From Sphaerochaeta sp032144095 (lineage in GTDB: Bacteria > Spirochaetota > Spirochaetia > Sphaerochaetales > Sphaerochaetaceae), in assembly GCF_032144095.1 (NCBI RefSeq), contig NZ_JAVSNJ010000002.1:361621-425620 (forward strand): a stretch of 64,000 nucleotides of DNA, given 5' to 3'. Below are positions 42,461 to 50,546 of this stretch, piece by piece (the first letter of the stretch is position 1; each line of letters begins with the position of its first letter). The notes beneath the pieces were generated by a model, which was given only the letters and a program-made list of their open reading frames with translations, ran no database searches and was not told the origin of the DNA. A program made the position numbers and the translations under genes.

Positions 42461-43344
42461 TATAGTTTTCCTCCTTGCACCAGCTCATTGATAATGTCAT
42501 AGGTCTCGTCCACGATACGGCCCAGGTTCTCATCACTGTTTGCCCCGACATGGGGGGTAAGGGTGACATGCTCAGCCTTAAGGATAGGATAGTCCTCTGC
42601 TGGAGGGTCGGTAGGATAGACATCTGTTGCATACCAGGCAACAGTTCCCGCTTCCAGGGCAGCGACCATATCAGAGGCGTCAACACAGAGGGCTCGGCCG
42701 GTGTTGATGATTACAGGAGCCTTCTTGCAATGGGAGATAAGGCTCTTGTTGACCATGGATCGGGTCTCATCGGTAAGGGGCAGATGCATGGAGATGTAGT
42801 CGGCATCTGCCACTGCCAGTTCAGGGGTTGCCTTCATCTGGGCAAGGGGTGAAGAACTCACATACTTGTCGTATGCGACAACCTTCATGCCAAAGGCGAG
42901 GGCGCGTTCAGCAACACGACTTGCGATGTTGCCGATGCCAAGCAAACAGAGAGTCTTGCCGTAGAGTTCAGTGCGGGTGGTATTCTTCAGCCATTTGCCC
43001 TCTCTCATACCATTATGGTAGGCAAGAAGATGGCAGGGGGTACTGAGCATCAGGGCAAAGGCGAGCTCAGCAACTGCTATGGCAGAGGATTTGGGGGTAT
43101 TGCGGACCATGATGCCCTTGCTATCAGCATATGCCTTGTCGATGTTGTCGATACCGACGCCACCGCGAATGATCAACTTGAGGTTCGGGGCCTGATCAAT
43201 ATACTCTTTGGTACATTTGGTCTTACTGCGGACGAGCACGACATGTGCTTCGCCTAGGCGGCTCTTGTCCGTCGTCACTTCACCAAACACCTCCAAGCGT
43301 GGGGCGAGCGAGGCATCGAAGGCGTCTGAAATAAGTATTAGCAT
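42460..43344 (-). CDS. serA: D-3-phosphoglycerate dehydrogenase, short form
   Basis: A 294-residue NAD-dependent dehydrogenase that oxidises 3-phosphoglycerate, the first step of serine synthesis. The NAD loop reads LGIGNIASRVAERA near residue 140, with the last glycine of GxGxxG replaced by alanine. Catalytic residues are in VGIDNID (with R in IIRGG), and H in TPHVGANSDEN near the end. There is no C-terminal ACT domain, so feedback by serine must work another way; the co-encoded Lrp protein is the candidate. Start: ATG at 43344 has GAGGG nine bases upstream; ATG at 43353 is also in frame but too close to that site. Confidence 0.9.
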   Translation of the reverse strand: MLILISDAFDASLAPRLEVFGEVTTDKSRLGEAHVVLVRSKTKCTKEYIDQAPNLKLIIRGGVGIDNIDKAYADSKGIMVRNTPKSSAIAVAELAFALMLSTPCHLLAYHNGMREGKWLKNTTRTELYGKTLCLLGIGNIASRVAERALAFGMKVVAYDKYVSSSPLAQMKATPELAVADADYISMHLPLTDETRSMVNKSLISHCKKAPVIINTGRALCVDASDMVAALEAGTVAWYATDVYPTDPPAEDYPILKAEHVTLTPHVGANSDENLGRIVDETYDIINELVQGGKL

Positions 43345-43528
43345 GGTTTTCATCCCTCTCTTTGCATTTCTTCATGGGCATACACTCATGACGATAATCT
43401 ATACAAACAAGTGTACACCAAAAAAAGGGGGTTTGTCTAATTTATTTTGATATTTTTTACGTATTGAGCAAAAATACCATAGGATGTTGCTGGATAGTAA
43501 GAATTGAAATTACTAAGAGGTCGGCGGG

Positions 43529-43557
43529 ACAAAAACAAACCGCCGGTTTCCCGGCGG
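43529..43557 (-). terminator. Rho-independent terminator of rpsU
   Basis: On the minus strand, CCGCCGG (43551-43557) and CCGGCGG (43540-43546) form a 7-bp GC-rich stem around a 4-base loop, followed by a T-rich tail TTTGTTTTTG (43529-43539). It begins nine bases after the rpsU stop. Confidence 0.92.
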
Positions 43558-43565
43558 ATATATGC

Positions 43566-43775
43566 TTAGTAACTTTTGGAAACGTGCAATTTACGGACTT
43601 TTTTCATCTGCTTGCGTGCAAGAGCTTTCTTTTTCCTGTTAAGGATGGTGGAGGGCTTTTCAAAGTACTCCCGCTTCTTCCATTCGCGGATGATACCTTC
43701 TTTCTCGACCATGCGCTTGAAGCGCTTGATTGACTTTTCCAAAGGTTCGTTGTCATCTACTTTTACGTATGCCAT
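43566..43775 (-). CDS. rpsU: 30S ribosomal protein S21
   Basis: A 69-residue, strongly basic ribosomal protein that binds near the 3' end of 16S rRNA and aids initiation. The N-terminus AYVKVDDNEPLEKSIKRFKR and the later REYFEKPSTILNRKKK are characteristic. Length is normal for S21. The start has an unusually G-rich ribosome-binding site: a run of eight G residues followed by AGGTGAG, about eight bases upstream. It is transcribed alone between its own promoter and terminator. Confidence 0.97.
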   Translation of the reverse strand: MAYVKVDDNEPLEKSIKRFKRMVEKEGIIREWKKREYFEKPSTILNRKKKALARKQMKKVRKLHVSKSY

Positions 43776-43825
43776 ATATTAATTCTCACCTCCCCCCCCG
43801 ATTACTGGGTCTAAACTGCTCAACC

Positions 43826-43855
43826 AGAATGCCTTAAACATGGCTAGTATGTCAA
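43826..43855 (-). promoter_or_regulatory. promoter of rpsU
   Basis: A consensus TTGACA (43850-43855), an 18-bp spacer and CATTCT (43826-43831) reading leftward, about 50 bp before the rpsU start. The -10 is poor, the -35 perfect. Confidence 0.4.
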
Positions 43856-43884
43856 GCATCCACATAAAAATCCTTTGCCTGGAA

Positions 43885-46038
43885 TCACAATCCATCAGCT
43901 TTTTTGTCAGCTTCCGTCTTGAGGTCCAGGATCATCAGCTGCAAGGTGGACTGGTTGCGGTAGTAGTTCCTCCCAAGGCGAAAGGCAATGTCCACGATCG
44001 AGCCCTTGTCAAAATCACGCCCGACCCGGTCAGCAGATTGCCAGTAGATGGCTGGCCATTTGTAGAGGCCCATGGAGAGGGTCAGCTTCAGATGGCGCAC
44101 TCCCCCCTTGTTGTTGTTCATGAACTGGATATCCTCAATAGTGGCCCCTTCCATCATCAGCACCAGGGGAGGGTTCTTCTCTCCATACGGTTCAAAGAAC
44201 TCCACCACCTTGATGATTTCCGGTGTCATGTACTCCAGGGGGATGGTGCTGTCGATGAGGATGGAATCATCCCCGTCGTTCTCCAGACCTTCCATATGGT
44301 CGATCGTATCCATGACCCGGCCCTTGAAAACGGGCAGGTTATCCACATCCATGGAGAAGCCTGCTGCACAGGCATGCCCACCGAAATCCAGGAAAAGATC
44401 GTTGAAGGTGGACAAGAACTCACGCACATTGAACTCAACGGGGCTACGCATGGAGGCAGACACCCTGGTGCCGCCGATGGTGGCAAGCACCATGGCAGGG
44501 GCATTGAACTGTTTCATCAACCGGCTTGCCATGACACCGGTAATTCCCCGGCTCAGGGATGCATCCTCTACCATGACCAGCTTGGACCCGGTCTGTTCGA
44601 AGCTCTCCTTCGCCTGGGGAAGCAGCCTCTCCCAGGCATCCTCACCAAGTTTCTGGCGTTCCTTGTTCAGGCCGATCAGCTCCCCGGAGAGCCTCTCTGC
44701 ATCAGATAGTTGGGTTGCAAGCAGCATCTCCACGGCAACCGAGGGCCTGCCCATCCTCCCCGATGCATTGATGACCGGGGTAATCTGCCAGGAGATGTCA
44801 CTGGTGGAGAGTTGCTTTCCCACAAGGTTCTGCATGGAAAAGAGGGGAAGCAGGGCCTCCCTCCTTCCTTCGGTAAGGACCTTGAGCCCCCGTTTTACGA
44901 GCAGGCGGTTCTCGTCCTCCATCGGCATGAGGTCCGCTATGGTCCCTATGGCAACCAGGTCAAGTATCGACTCATAGCCACTATCCAACAGAGGGTACTT
45001 CTTCATGCAGTATGCGGTGAACAAGGAAAAGAGTACCTGCAGCTCGTCACGGCCATGGACACTGTACTTCAGGGCCCTGCTGAGGTTGGAGAGGGTAAAG
45101 AGGCTCTTTCCCTTTACCACAGGCATGACCTGCTCCATCTCCAGGCGCATGTCGACAAGATGGATGTCCACCATCTTGCCGAAGGCCTGGCGAAGCTGGG
45201 CAAGCTCGGCAGCAGCATCAAGCACAAGGATAGGTATCCCGTTGGAGAGGAACTTCAGGACCTTGCTCTGTGATGGGGAGAGCAGGCCGGGGTTGATCTC
45301 CTCGATGACCTGGTCGATGACCAGGAGGTTCTCGACCCTCATGGCCTGGATGATGATGGTGTCATGCCCTGGCTGGGCATGCAGGAGGATACACTCCTCG
45401 TGGTAGAAGTTCGTCTGGCTGAATCGCAAGGCCCAGATGACCTTTGCCACTACCCCACAGCCGGCAAGGTGCTGAAACGGATAGCCACAGCCGGGGACCT
45501 TGGGGTCAATGATGGCCAGAGCAGGGGGCAGCTCTTCACCACTGATGTGGTGGTCAAGGATAATGGTATCGAGGCCCAGGCTCCGTGCGTGGGCAACCTC
45601 GGCATTGTTTGAGATGCCGCAGTCGACGGTGATGAGCAGCGTCACACCATCCTTATAGGCCTCATCAACCCCTTCCATCGTCAGGCCATAGGGCTCATCA
45701 CCCTCTGGCAACTTGAAGGAGGCTTCGATGCCCATCCTCTGCAGCTCCTGGACGAGCAGAGCCGTGCTGGTTATCCCGTCGACATCCCTGTCTCCGAACA
45801 CCCGCACGAGTTCACCCTCCGCACTCGATGCATTGATGCGGTCAACAACCTCTTCCATGTCGTCGAACAGGAAGGGGTTGTGCAGGTAGGCAAGCTCATT
45901 CTCAAGATAGAACTTGACCTGGGAACTGCTGGTCTGGCCACGACGGACCAGGATCGAGGAACAGAGGAGATCGACTCCATACTGTTCGTGGAGATGCTTC
46001 ACGTCCTGTGACGCTACCGGTACTTTTTTCCAATCCAT
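43885..46038 (-). CDS. recJ: single-stranded-DNA-specific exonuclease RecJ, with a large insertion
   Basis: A 717-residue 5'-3' exonuclease of recombination and mismatch repair. DHH-type motifs are present: FGDRDVDGIT (D83, D85), TVDCGIS (about 138), DHH at 162-164, and the DHHA1-like part with INASGRMGRPSVA and GGHACAAGF. Typical RecJ is 560-600 residues. The extra length is mainly one insertion of about 140 residues (207-345) between LAGCGVVAKV and LDLVAIGTIADL, segments that are nearly adjacent in other RecJ proteins. The C-terminal OB-like part is normal. Start at ATG 46038, with a weak ribosome-binding site. Confidence 0.9.
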   Translation of the reverse strand: MDWKKVPVASQDVKHLHEQYGVDLLCSSILVRRGQTSSSQVKFYLENELAYLHNPFLFDDMEEVVDRINASSAEGELVRVFGDRDVDGITSTALLVQELQRMGIEASFKLPEGDEPYGLTMEGVDEAYKDGVTLLITVDCGISNNAEVAHARSLGLDTIILDHHISGEELPPALAIIDPKVPGCGYPFQHLAGCGVVAKVIWALRFSQTNFYHEECILLHAQPGHDTIIIQAMRVENLLVIDQVIEEINPGLLSPSQSKVLKFLSNGIPILVLDAAAELAQLRQAFGKMVDIHLVDMRLEMEQVMPVVKGKSLFTLSNLSRALKYSVHGRDELQVLFSLFTAYCMKKYPLLDSGYESILDLVAIGTIADLMPMEDENRLLVKRGLKVLTEGRREALLPLFSMQNLVGKQLSTSDISWQITPVINASGRMGRPSVAVEMLLATQLSDAERLSGELIGLNKERQKLGEDAWERLLPQAKESFEQTGSKLVMVEDASLSRGITGVMASRLMKQFNAPAMVLATIGGTRVSASMRSPVEFNVREFLSTFNDLFLDFGGHACAAGFSMDVDNLPVFKGRVMDTIDHMEGLENDGDDSILIDSTIPLEYMTPEIIKVVEFFEPYGEKNPPLVLMMEGATIEDIQFMNNNKGGVRHLKLTLSMGLYKWPAIYWQSADRVGRDFDKGSIVDIAFRLGRNYYRNQSTLQLMILDLKTEADKKADGL

Positions 46039-46074
46039 ACTCTATATACAACCTTACAATAAATTTGCTCATGA

Positions 46075-46824
46075 TCAGAACAGGGTCTGCAGCATCCCAC
46101 CTGAGAGGGTGTTCAGTTGTCCGCCACTGAGAATAAGGGCATAGCGCAGCATATAGGCCTTGATGCGAAGCGTAGCCTGCTCGCTAAGAGCGATCTCCAC
46201 CGCCCGATGGTAATCCATCTCCTTGGTGAGGGTGAGGTATCTTCGGGCTCCGGGGCCCAGGATCATACCTGAATCCAATGTAGCACACTGCTGGCAACAT
46301 GGTGCACCCAATTGTGCATTGAACTGAATAATTTCCTGCTGTCCATATACCCGTTCACAGATGGGACACCTTGCATAGTCAGCCTGCAGGCCGCAGACAT
46401 CCAACAACCTCAACACAAACTGAATCAGGATCCGTGCAACCAGATTGGGCTGGGAGCAGAGCAGGTCGAGGGCAGTGCTCAGAAGCCGATACTGGGAGGC
46501 ACTGTCCCCTCCATTGGTCTTCATGACCAACTCACAGAAGAACAGGGCCGCATAATTTGAGCCAAGGTCTGAGCGGATCTCGTCATGGGTAGCGATGACC
46601 TGCACATCCTTGAGGGTATAGTCCCGTTTTACAGGATTATGGTAGAGGAAGAACTGGCCATCGGAAAAGACATCACCCTTTACGGCCTTGAGGGACTTTC
46701 GCGCTCCGTAGCTTACCACATCTATAAGCCCGAAATCGACTGTCAGCAGCTTGAGCCTTCGGTTCATCTGCCCGTACCGTATGCTATGCAGTACAATTGC
46801 CAAGGACGATACGTTACGCTCCAT
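46075..46824 (-). CDS. recO: DNA repair protein RecO
   Basis: A 249-residue mediator that loads RecA with RecR. The N-terminal OB fold begins NVSSLAIVLHSIRYGQMNRR, and the C-terminal zinc site has C-P-I-C (about residue 175) and C-C-Q-Q-C (about 200). The frame runs open to 47106, but the ATG at 46824 has GGAGGG three bases closer than any upstream candidate and is where RecO homology starts. It lies 36 bp upstream of recJ in the same direction, so the two recombination genes are probably co-transcribed. Confidence 0.9.
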   Translation of the reverse strand: MERNVSSLAIVLHSIRYGQMNRRLKLLTVDFGLIDVVSYGARKSLKAVKGDVFSDGQFFLYHNPVKRDYTLKDVQVIATHDEIRSDLGSNYAALFFCELVMKTNGGDSASQYRLLSTALDLLCSQPNLVARILIQFVLRLLDVCGLQADYARCPICERVYGQQEIIQFNAQLGAPCCQQCATLDSGMILGPGARRYLTLTKEMDYHRAVEIALSEQATLRIKAYMLRYALILSGGQLNTLSGGMLQTLF

Positions 46825-46909
46825 GAACCCTCCAAACCAAAGAGTAGAGTGAAGCAGGCAAAAAATCAACTGGTTGGAAGATCGGTCCACCTGTGATATG
46901 ATTTCCGCC

Positions 46910-48211
46910 ATGAAACGCCTACCGCTTGTAGTTCTCCTAGCCATACTGCTGCTGCCACCCCTCTTTGGCTTCAGCCTCAGTGGAACCAGAGTCCAGGACC
47001 AGCCGTTCGATAGCGAAGAGGAGCTGGGAAAGATAGATTTTGCAAAACCCCTGGCGGAGAACCAACGAAAGTGGGTCGAGGGCGCAACGGTATCACTGTT
47101 GACCATCGGCAGCGGGGACCCCCTCTACGCTTGGTTCGGACACACAGCCCTGATCGTCGGCCAACCCTCCGGGGGACAGGTCATGTATGACTACGGGGTT
47201 TTCGATACCGAACAGAAGAACTTCTACCTGAACTTTGCCAGAGGAAGGATGTACTACGCTGTCTATGAGAGCGAAGCCACCTGGAGAATCCAGGAGGCCT
47301 TGGACGAAAAGCGGGATGTGAAGCTGGTTGAGCTTGACCTTACCCCTGAGGCAACCTTTGCTACCATCAGGTTCCTCCAGCACAACGCAATGGCGGAGAA
47401 CAGCACCTACCTCTACCACTTCTACAAGGACAACTGTGCCACCAGGATACGGGACATCATCAATGCGGCAACCGATGGAGAGTTCAGGGCATGGGCAGAG
47501 GCCCAAGGGGCATCGGGCACCTACCGCCAGCTCGCCCAGCGCTATCTTGCCCACGCGCCGGTGGTGTTCTGGGCCCTCGACTTCCTGCAAGGCCCGTCCA
47601 TCGACAAGCCCCTGAGCCGGTATGACCAGATGTTCCTCCCTGAAGAGCTCAACAAGGCTGTGCTGGATTTTTTCCCATCCTTGGCAGCCAAGGAACAGAT
47701 AGTGCAGGATACCAGAGCCGAGCATGTTCGCTTTACCGCGCATGCCAGGAATGTGAACAATGACTGGGTGTACGCCCTTGCAGGAGTTATTGCAGCCTCT
47801 CTCCTTTTTATGCTGGGCAGACGATGCAGGCGCACAACCTATCTGTTGCATGCCCTGATCCTGCTGGCCCTTGGGGGCCTGGGATCGATACTGCTATTCA
47901 TGATGACGTTTTCCGACATGGACATGACCTGGCTGAACGAGAACATCCTGCTGGTCAATCCCCTTCTCCTGCTCGCATCCTTCTCTGCATTCAGGGCCGC
48001 CTTTTCAGGCAGGCCAGGAAAGCTTGCAGGGTGGCTATATCAGCTTTTGTTTGGGGCAGGCATCTTGCTGGTGGTGGCCAAGGGAGTGCTGCCTACCCTA
48101 TTTGTGCAGGACAACATGAAGGTGATCCTGCTGTTGCTACCGCTCTACCTGTCAGGGGCGGCCTTGTATCGCAGGGCCAAGGGTAAAGAGCTCCAGGCTC
48201 TCCATCCCTAG
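46910..48211 (+). CDS. DUF4105 (Lnb-like) protein with a C-terminal membrane domain
   Basis: A 433-residue protein. Residues 1-20 form a signal peptide or anchor (LVVLLAILLLPPLFGF). Residues about 55-230 match the DUF4105/Lnb N-terminal periplasmic domain: ATVSLLTIGSGDPLYAWFGHTALIV, MYDYGVFD and YHFYKDNCATRIRDI, the last with the conserved D-N-C. The protein family is thought to contain a cysteine hydrolase-like active site; its substrate is unproven. From about residue 285 there are five hydrophobic helices. Start ATG at 46910. Divergent from recO. Downstream the gene converges on the LemA-like gene and overlaps it by 60 bp. Confidence 0.78.
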   Translation: MKRLPLVVLLAILLLPPLFGFSLSGTRVQDQPFDSEEELGKIDFAKPLAENQRKWVEGATVSLLTIGSGDPLYAWFGHTALIVGQPSGGQVMYDYGVFDTEQKNFYLNFARGRMYYAVYESEATWRIQEALDEKRDVKLVELDLTPEATFATIRFLQHNAMAENSTYLYHFYKDNCATRIRDIINAATDGEFRAWAEAQGASGTYRQLAQRYLAHAPVVFWALDFLQGPSIDKPLSRYDQMFLPEELNKAVLDFFPSLAAKEQIVQDTRAEHVRFTAHARNVNNDWVYALAGVIAASLLFMLGRRCRRTTYLLHALILLALGGLGSILLFMMTFSDMDMTWLNENILLVNPLLLLASFSAFRAAFSGRPGKLAGWLYQLLFGAGILLVVAKGVLPTLFVQDNMKVILLLLPLYLSGAALYRRAKGKELQALHP

Positions 48212-48736
48212 GCGTCTGGCAGCAAGGGAAGCTGGAAAGGCTGCCTTTTGCCGGTTGTAGTAGGCAGCCTTCTCGTTATAGAGATCCAGATCCTTGGCAA
48301 GAGCCTGCTCACACTCATAGATCTTTTCAAAATAGGCAGCATAGAGCAGGTAGTGCTCATGGGTGAACACAGCCTTCTGAAGCTCTAGGACTGCCCTGTC
48401 CAAGCCGATGTAGAGAGTGCTCAGGACCGCTGGAGAATCTTGGCCGGAATAGGCCTCGAACAAAGGCAGGAAGGGTGCTGCCAACCTTTGGTCGTCAAGG
48501 AGTCCGACAAGGGCTTCTGTGTAGGAAAACCGGCTATCCATCTCGCCCATCCCTTTTTCCAGGAGCACAACCGCTTCCTTGTGGTACTTCTTGAGCCGGG
48601 AAACATTGTTCTGGTCAATGGCGATGGTGGCAAAGACGAGTAGAAACAGAATAACCGCAATGCTGATGACAGCACTGCGGCGATTTGGGAAGATGGGCTT
48701 TTTGTCAGAGGACAATCTTCGTCCCCTTCCCTTCAT
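48152..48736 (-). CDS. LemA-like membrane-anchored helical protein
   Basis: A 194-residue protein. A single hydrophobic helix near residues 20-38 (RSAVISIAVILFLLVFATIAI) is preceded by basic residues, giving an N-in membrane anchor. The rest is helical and ends with DLDLYNEKAAYYNRQKAAFP, close in pattern to the Y-N-x-x-x-x-x-Y-N-x-x-x-x-x-F-P segment of LemA proteins, but the family assignment is not certain. LemA function is unknown. The start at 48736 (GGAG seven bases upstream) lies inside the end of arcC, overlapping it by 32 bp, which suggests coupled translation. Confidence 0.6.
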   Translation of the reverse strand: MKGRGRRLSSDKKPIFPNRRSAVISIAVILFLLVFATIAIDQNNVSRLKKYHKEAVVLLEKGMGEMDSRFSYTEALVGLLDDQRLAAPFLPLFEAYSGQDSPAVLSTLYIGLDRAVLELQKAVFTHEHYLLYAAYFEKIYECEQALAKDLDLYNEKAAYYNRQKAAFPASLAARRLGMESLELFTLGPAIQGRP

Positions 48737-49649
48737 AGAGAGCTCCATAGAGATGCTCAGGGTCGGTGATGAGCCCTGTATTTCCCGTTGACTTAACGAA
48801 ATCGACGATAGCCTGCACCTTGGGAAGCATGCTTCCAGGAGCAAAATGTCCTTCCTTGATGTACTGCTCAGCTTCGTTGATGGTCACCGTGTCCAAGGTC
48901 TTCTGATTGGGCTTGCCATAGTTGAGGCAGACCTTCTCGACAGCGGTGGAGATGACAAACAGGTCAGCCTTCAGTTCCTTCGCCATAAGGGCCGCTGCAA
49001 GGTCCTTGTCGATGACAGCCTCCCTGCCGCTCAGATACCCCAGCTCGTCGCGAACCACAGGGATGCCACCACCGCCGGCGGCGATGACGATCACACGGTT
49101 TGCCAGCAGGGCCTTGATGGTATCGATCTCAACGATGGCTTTCGGTTTTGGACTTGCCACAACACGGCGGTAGCCGCGTCCTGCATCCTCAACACATGAC
49201 CAGCCATCATGCTCTTCCCTATACTTTGCATCTTCACTCGTCATGAAGGAGCCAATGGGTTTTGTGGGGTTCTGAAATGAGGGGTCGTTATCGGCAACTT
49301 CCACCTGGGTGACGACAGTGGCAACGCTTGGGTGAATCCCTGCCTTGTTGAACTCATTGTTCAGCGCCATCTGCAGCTGGTAGCCAATGGCTCCCTGGGT
49401 GTCGGCGACACAGCTGTCCAAGGGGACAGAGTGGAGGATCGAGCGGGAGAATTCCGCACGAAGCAGGATGAAACCGACCTGGGGGCCGTTTCCATGGGCA
49501 ATGACCACTCTGTGGCCAGCCTGTACGAGCCGTACGATATGTGCCGCTGTCTTGCGGGCAGCCTCGTACTGTGCAGAAACCGTTACGTGTTTTGCATCCT
49601 CTATGAGTGAGTTGCCACCTATGGCAATTACGATCAGTTTGCTATCCAT
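48705..49649 (-). CDS. arcC: carbamate kinase
   Basis: A 314-residue enzyme of the amino-acid kinase family that makes ATP from carbamoyl phosphate, the last step of arginine fermentation. Motifs include IAIGGNSLI at the start, AHGNGPQVG (about residue 45), a middle AAGGGGIPVV and PGSMLPKVQA. It probably generates ATP rather than consuming it here, as in other fermenters, but arcA and arcB are not in the window. Two starts fit: ATG at 49661 (AAGGATGG too near) and 49649, which is preferred though spacing from AAGGA is long. Confidence 0.93.
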   Translation of the reverse strand: MDSKLIVIAIGGNSLIEDAKHVTVSAQYEAARKTAAHIVRLVQAGHRVVIAHGNGPQVGFILLRAEFSRSILHSVPLDSCVADTQGAIGYQLQMALNNEFNKAGIHPSVATVVTQVEVADNDPSFQNPTKPIGSFMTSEDAKYREEHDGWSCVEDAGRGYRRVVASPKPKAIVEIDTIKALLANRVIVIAAGGGGIPVVRDELGYLSGREAVIDKDLAAALMAKELKADLFVISTAVEKVCLNYGKPNQKTLDTVTINEAEQYIKEGHFAPGSMLPKVQAIVDFVKSTGNTGLITDPEHLYGALYEGKGTKIVL

Positions 49650-49684
49650 CTGGCTTTCCATCCTTGCGACTTTCTGGTCCTTGC

Positions 49685-49712
49685 ATCATACCATAAATGC
49701 AACAAATTGCAA
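49685..49712 (-). promoter_or_regulatory. promoter of arcC
   Basis: TTGCAA (49707-49712), a 16-bp spacer and TATGAT (49685-49690) reading leftward, a good sigma-70 match. Confidence 0.5.
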
Positions 49713-49772
49713 CATATTTCCACCTGGAGGAGGAAGAAATTCGCAATGACCAAAGGCAACCTCCCCAAGCGG

Positions 49773-49802
49773 TTGACCCATCTCCCTTCTTTCTGCTAAA
49801 CT
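49773..49802 (+). promoter_or_regulatory. promoter of the queuosine-precursor transporter gene
   Basis: TTGACC (49773-49778), an 18-bp spacer and TAAACT (49797-49802), about 20 bp before the ATG. The leader is too short to hold a preQ1 riboswitch. Confidence 0.45.
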
Positions 49803-49821
49803 CCGCACCAACGAGGTGACA

Positions 49822-50460
49822 ATGCAAGATTCGTCAAATCTGGACAGGAAAGAGATGTTTCTGTTCGCGCTTTACATTACCAGCATGGTCCTGGTAAATA
49901 CCATAGGATCGAAGATTATCACCCTGCTGGGTGTAAGGGTCTCCGTCGGCATTTTCTTCATGCCGGTTCTCTTTCTGGTAACAGATATTGTCGGGGAAGT
50001 GAAGGGACACAGGGATGCCACCCTCTTCGTCAACATGTCCATTGCCATGTTGGTTATCTTGTTTGTCATGACAGGGATCAGCGTCAAGATCCCGCCCAAC
50101 CCTACCTGGGACATGCAGGAGCAATACCAGCAGATCTTCGGCATGAGCATGCGCATGAGCCTGGCCTCGCTGATCAGCTTTTCGGTAAGCCAGAACATCG
50201 ACATACAGATCTTCATGCTGTTCAGGAAAATCAACCAGGGGAAACATCTCTGGATTCGCAACAACATCAGCACGATGGTAAGCCAGTTTATCGATACCGT
50301 GATCTTCATGTTCATTGCATTCTATCACCTGACACCCAAGTTTACCGTGGCCTATGTCTTTACCCTGATCATCCCCTACTGGATTTTCAAGGTCGTCTTT
50401 GCCCTCATCGATACCCCTTTCTGTTATTTGGGCGTGAAATGGCTCTCCAAAAAGGATTAG
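49822..50460 (+). CDS. queuosine-precursor transporter (YhhQ/VUT family)
   Basis: A 212-residue membrane protein with six hydrophobic helices. Family features include SMVLVNTIGSKII near the first helix, FFMPVLFLVTDIVGEVKG near residue 60 and IDIQIFMLFRKI, followed by LWIRNNISTMVSQFIDT. YhhQ proteins import queuine or preQ-type precursors for tRNA queuosine. Cells that lack the full preQ pathway depend on them; no other queuosine gene is in the window. The ATG at 49822 has GAGGTG four bases upstream; a GTG at 49816 is in frame but less likely. Confidence 0.87.
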   Translation: MQDSSNLDRKEMFLFALYITSMVLVNTIGSKIITLLGVRVSVGIFFMPVLFLVTDIVGEVKGHRDATLFVNMSIAMLVILFVMTGISVKIPPNPTWDMQEQYQQIFGMSMRMSLASLISFSVSQNIDIQIFMLFRKINQGKHLWIRNNISTMVSQFIDTVIFMFIAFYHLTPKFTVAYVFTLIIPYWIFKVVFALIDTPFCYLGVKWLSKKD

Positions 50461-50499
50461 TCACTTTCCTTCTCCCAAAAGTTTGATTACCTTTAGTCT

Positions 50500-50520
50500 G
50501 GACAGAGACACACCCTGTCC
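50500..50520. promoter_or_regulatory. inverted repeat upstream of lon
   Basis: GGACAG (50500-50505) and CTGTCC (50515-50520) are exact inverted copies with a 9-bp spacer in the 86-bp gap before lon. It does not match a CIRCE element. It could be an operator or a short mRNA hairpin. Confidence 0.3.
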
Positions 50521-50546
50521 GAATTACTTGTCTATATGGAGGCGCT

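Noticed and set aside
49650..49821. Possible preQ1 riboswitch before the queuosine-precursor transporter
   Set aside because: The promoter at 49773-49802 leaves only about 15 bases of leader, and no preQ1 aptamer pattern is visible upstream.
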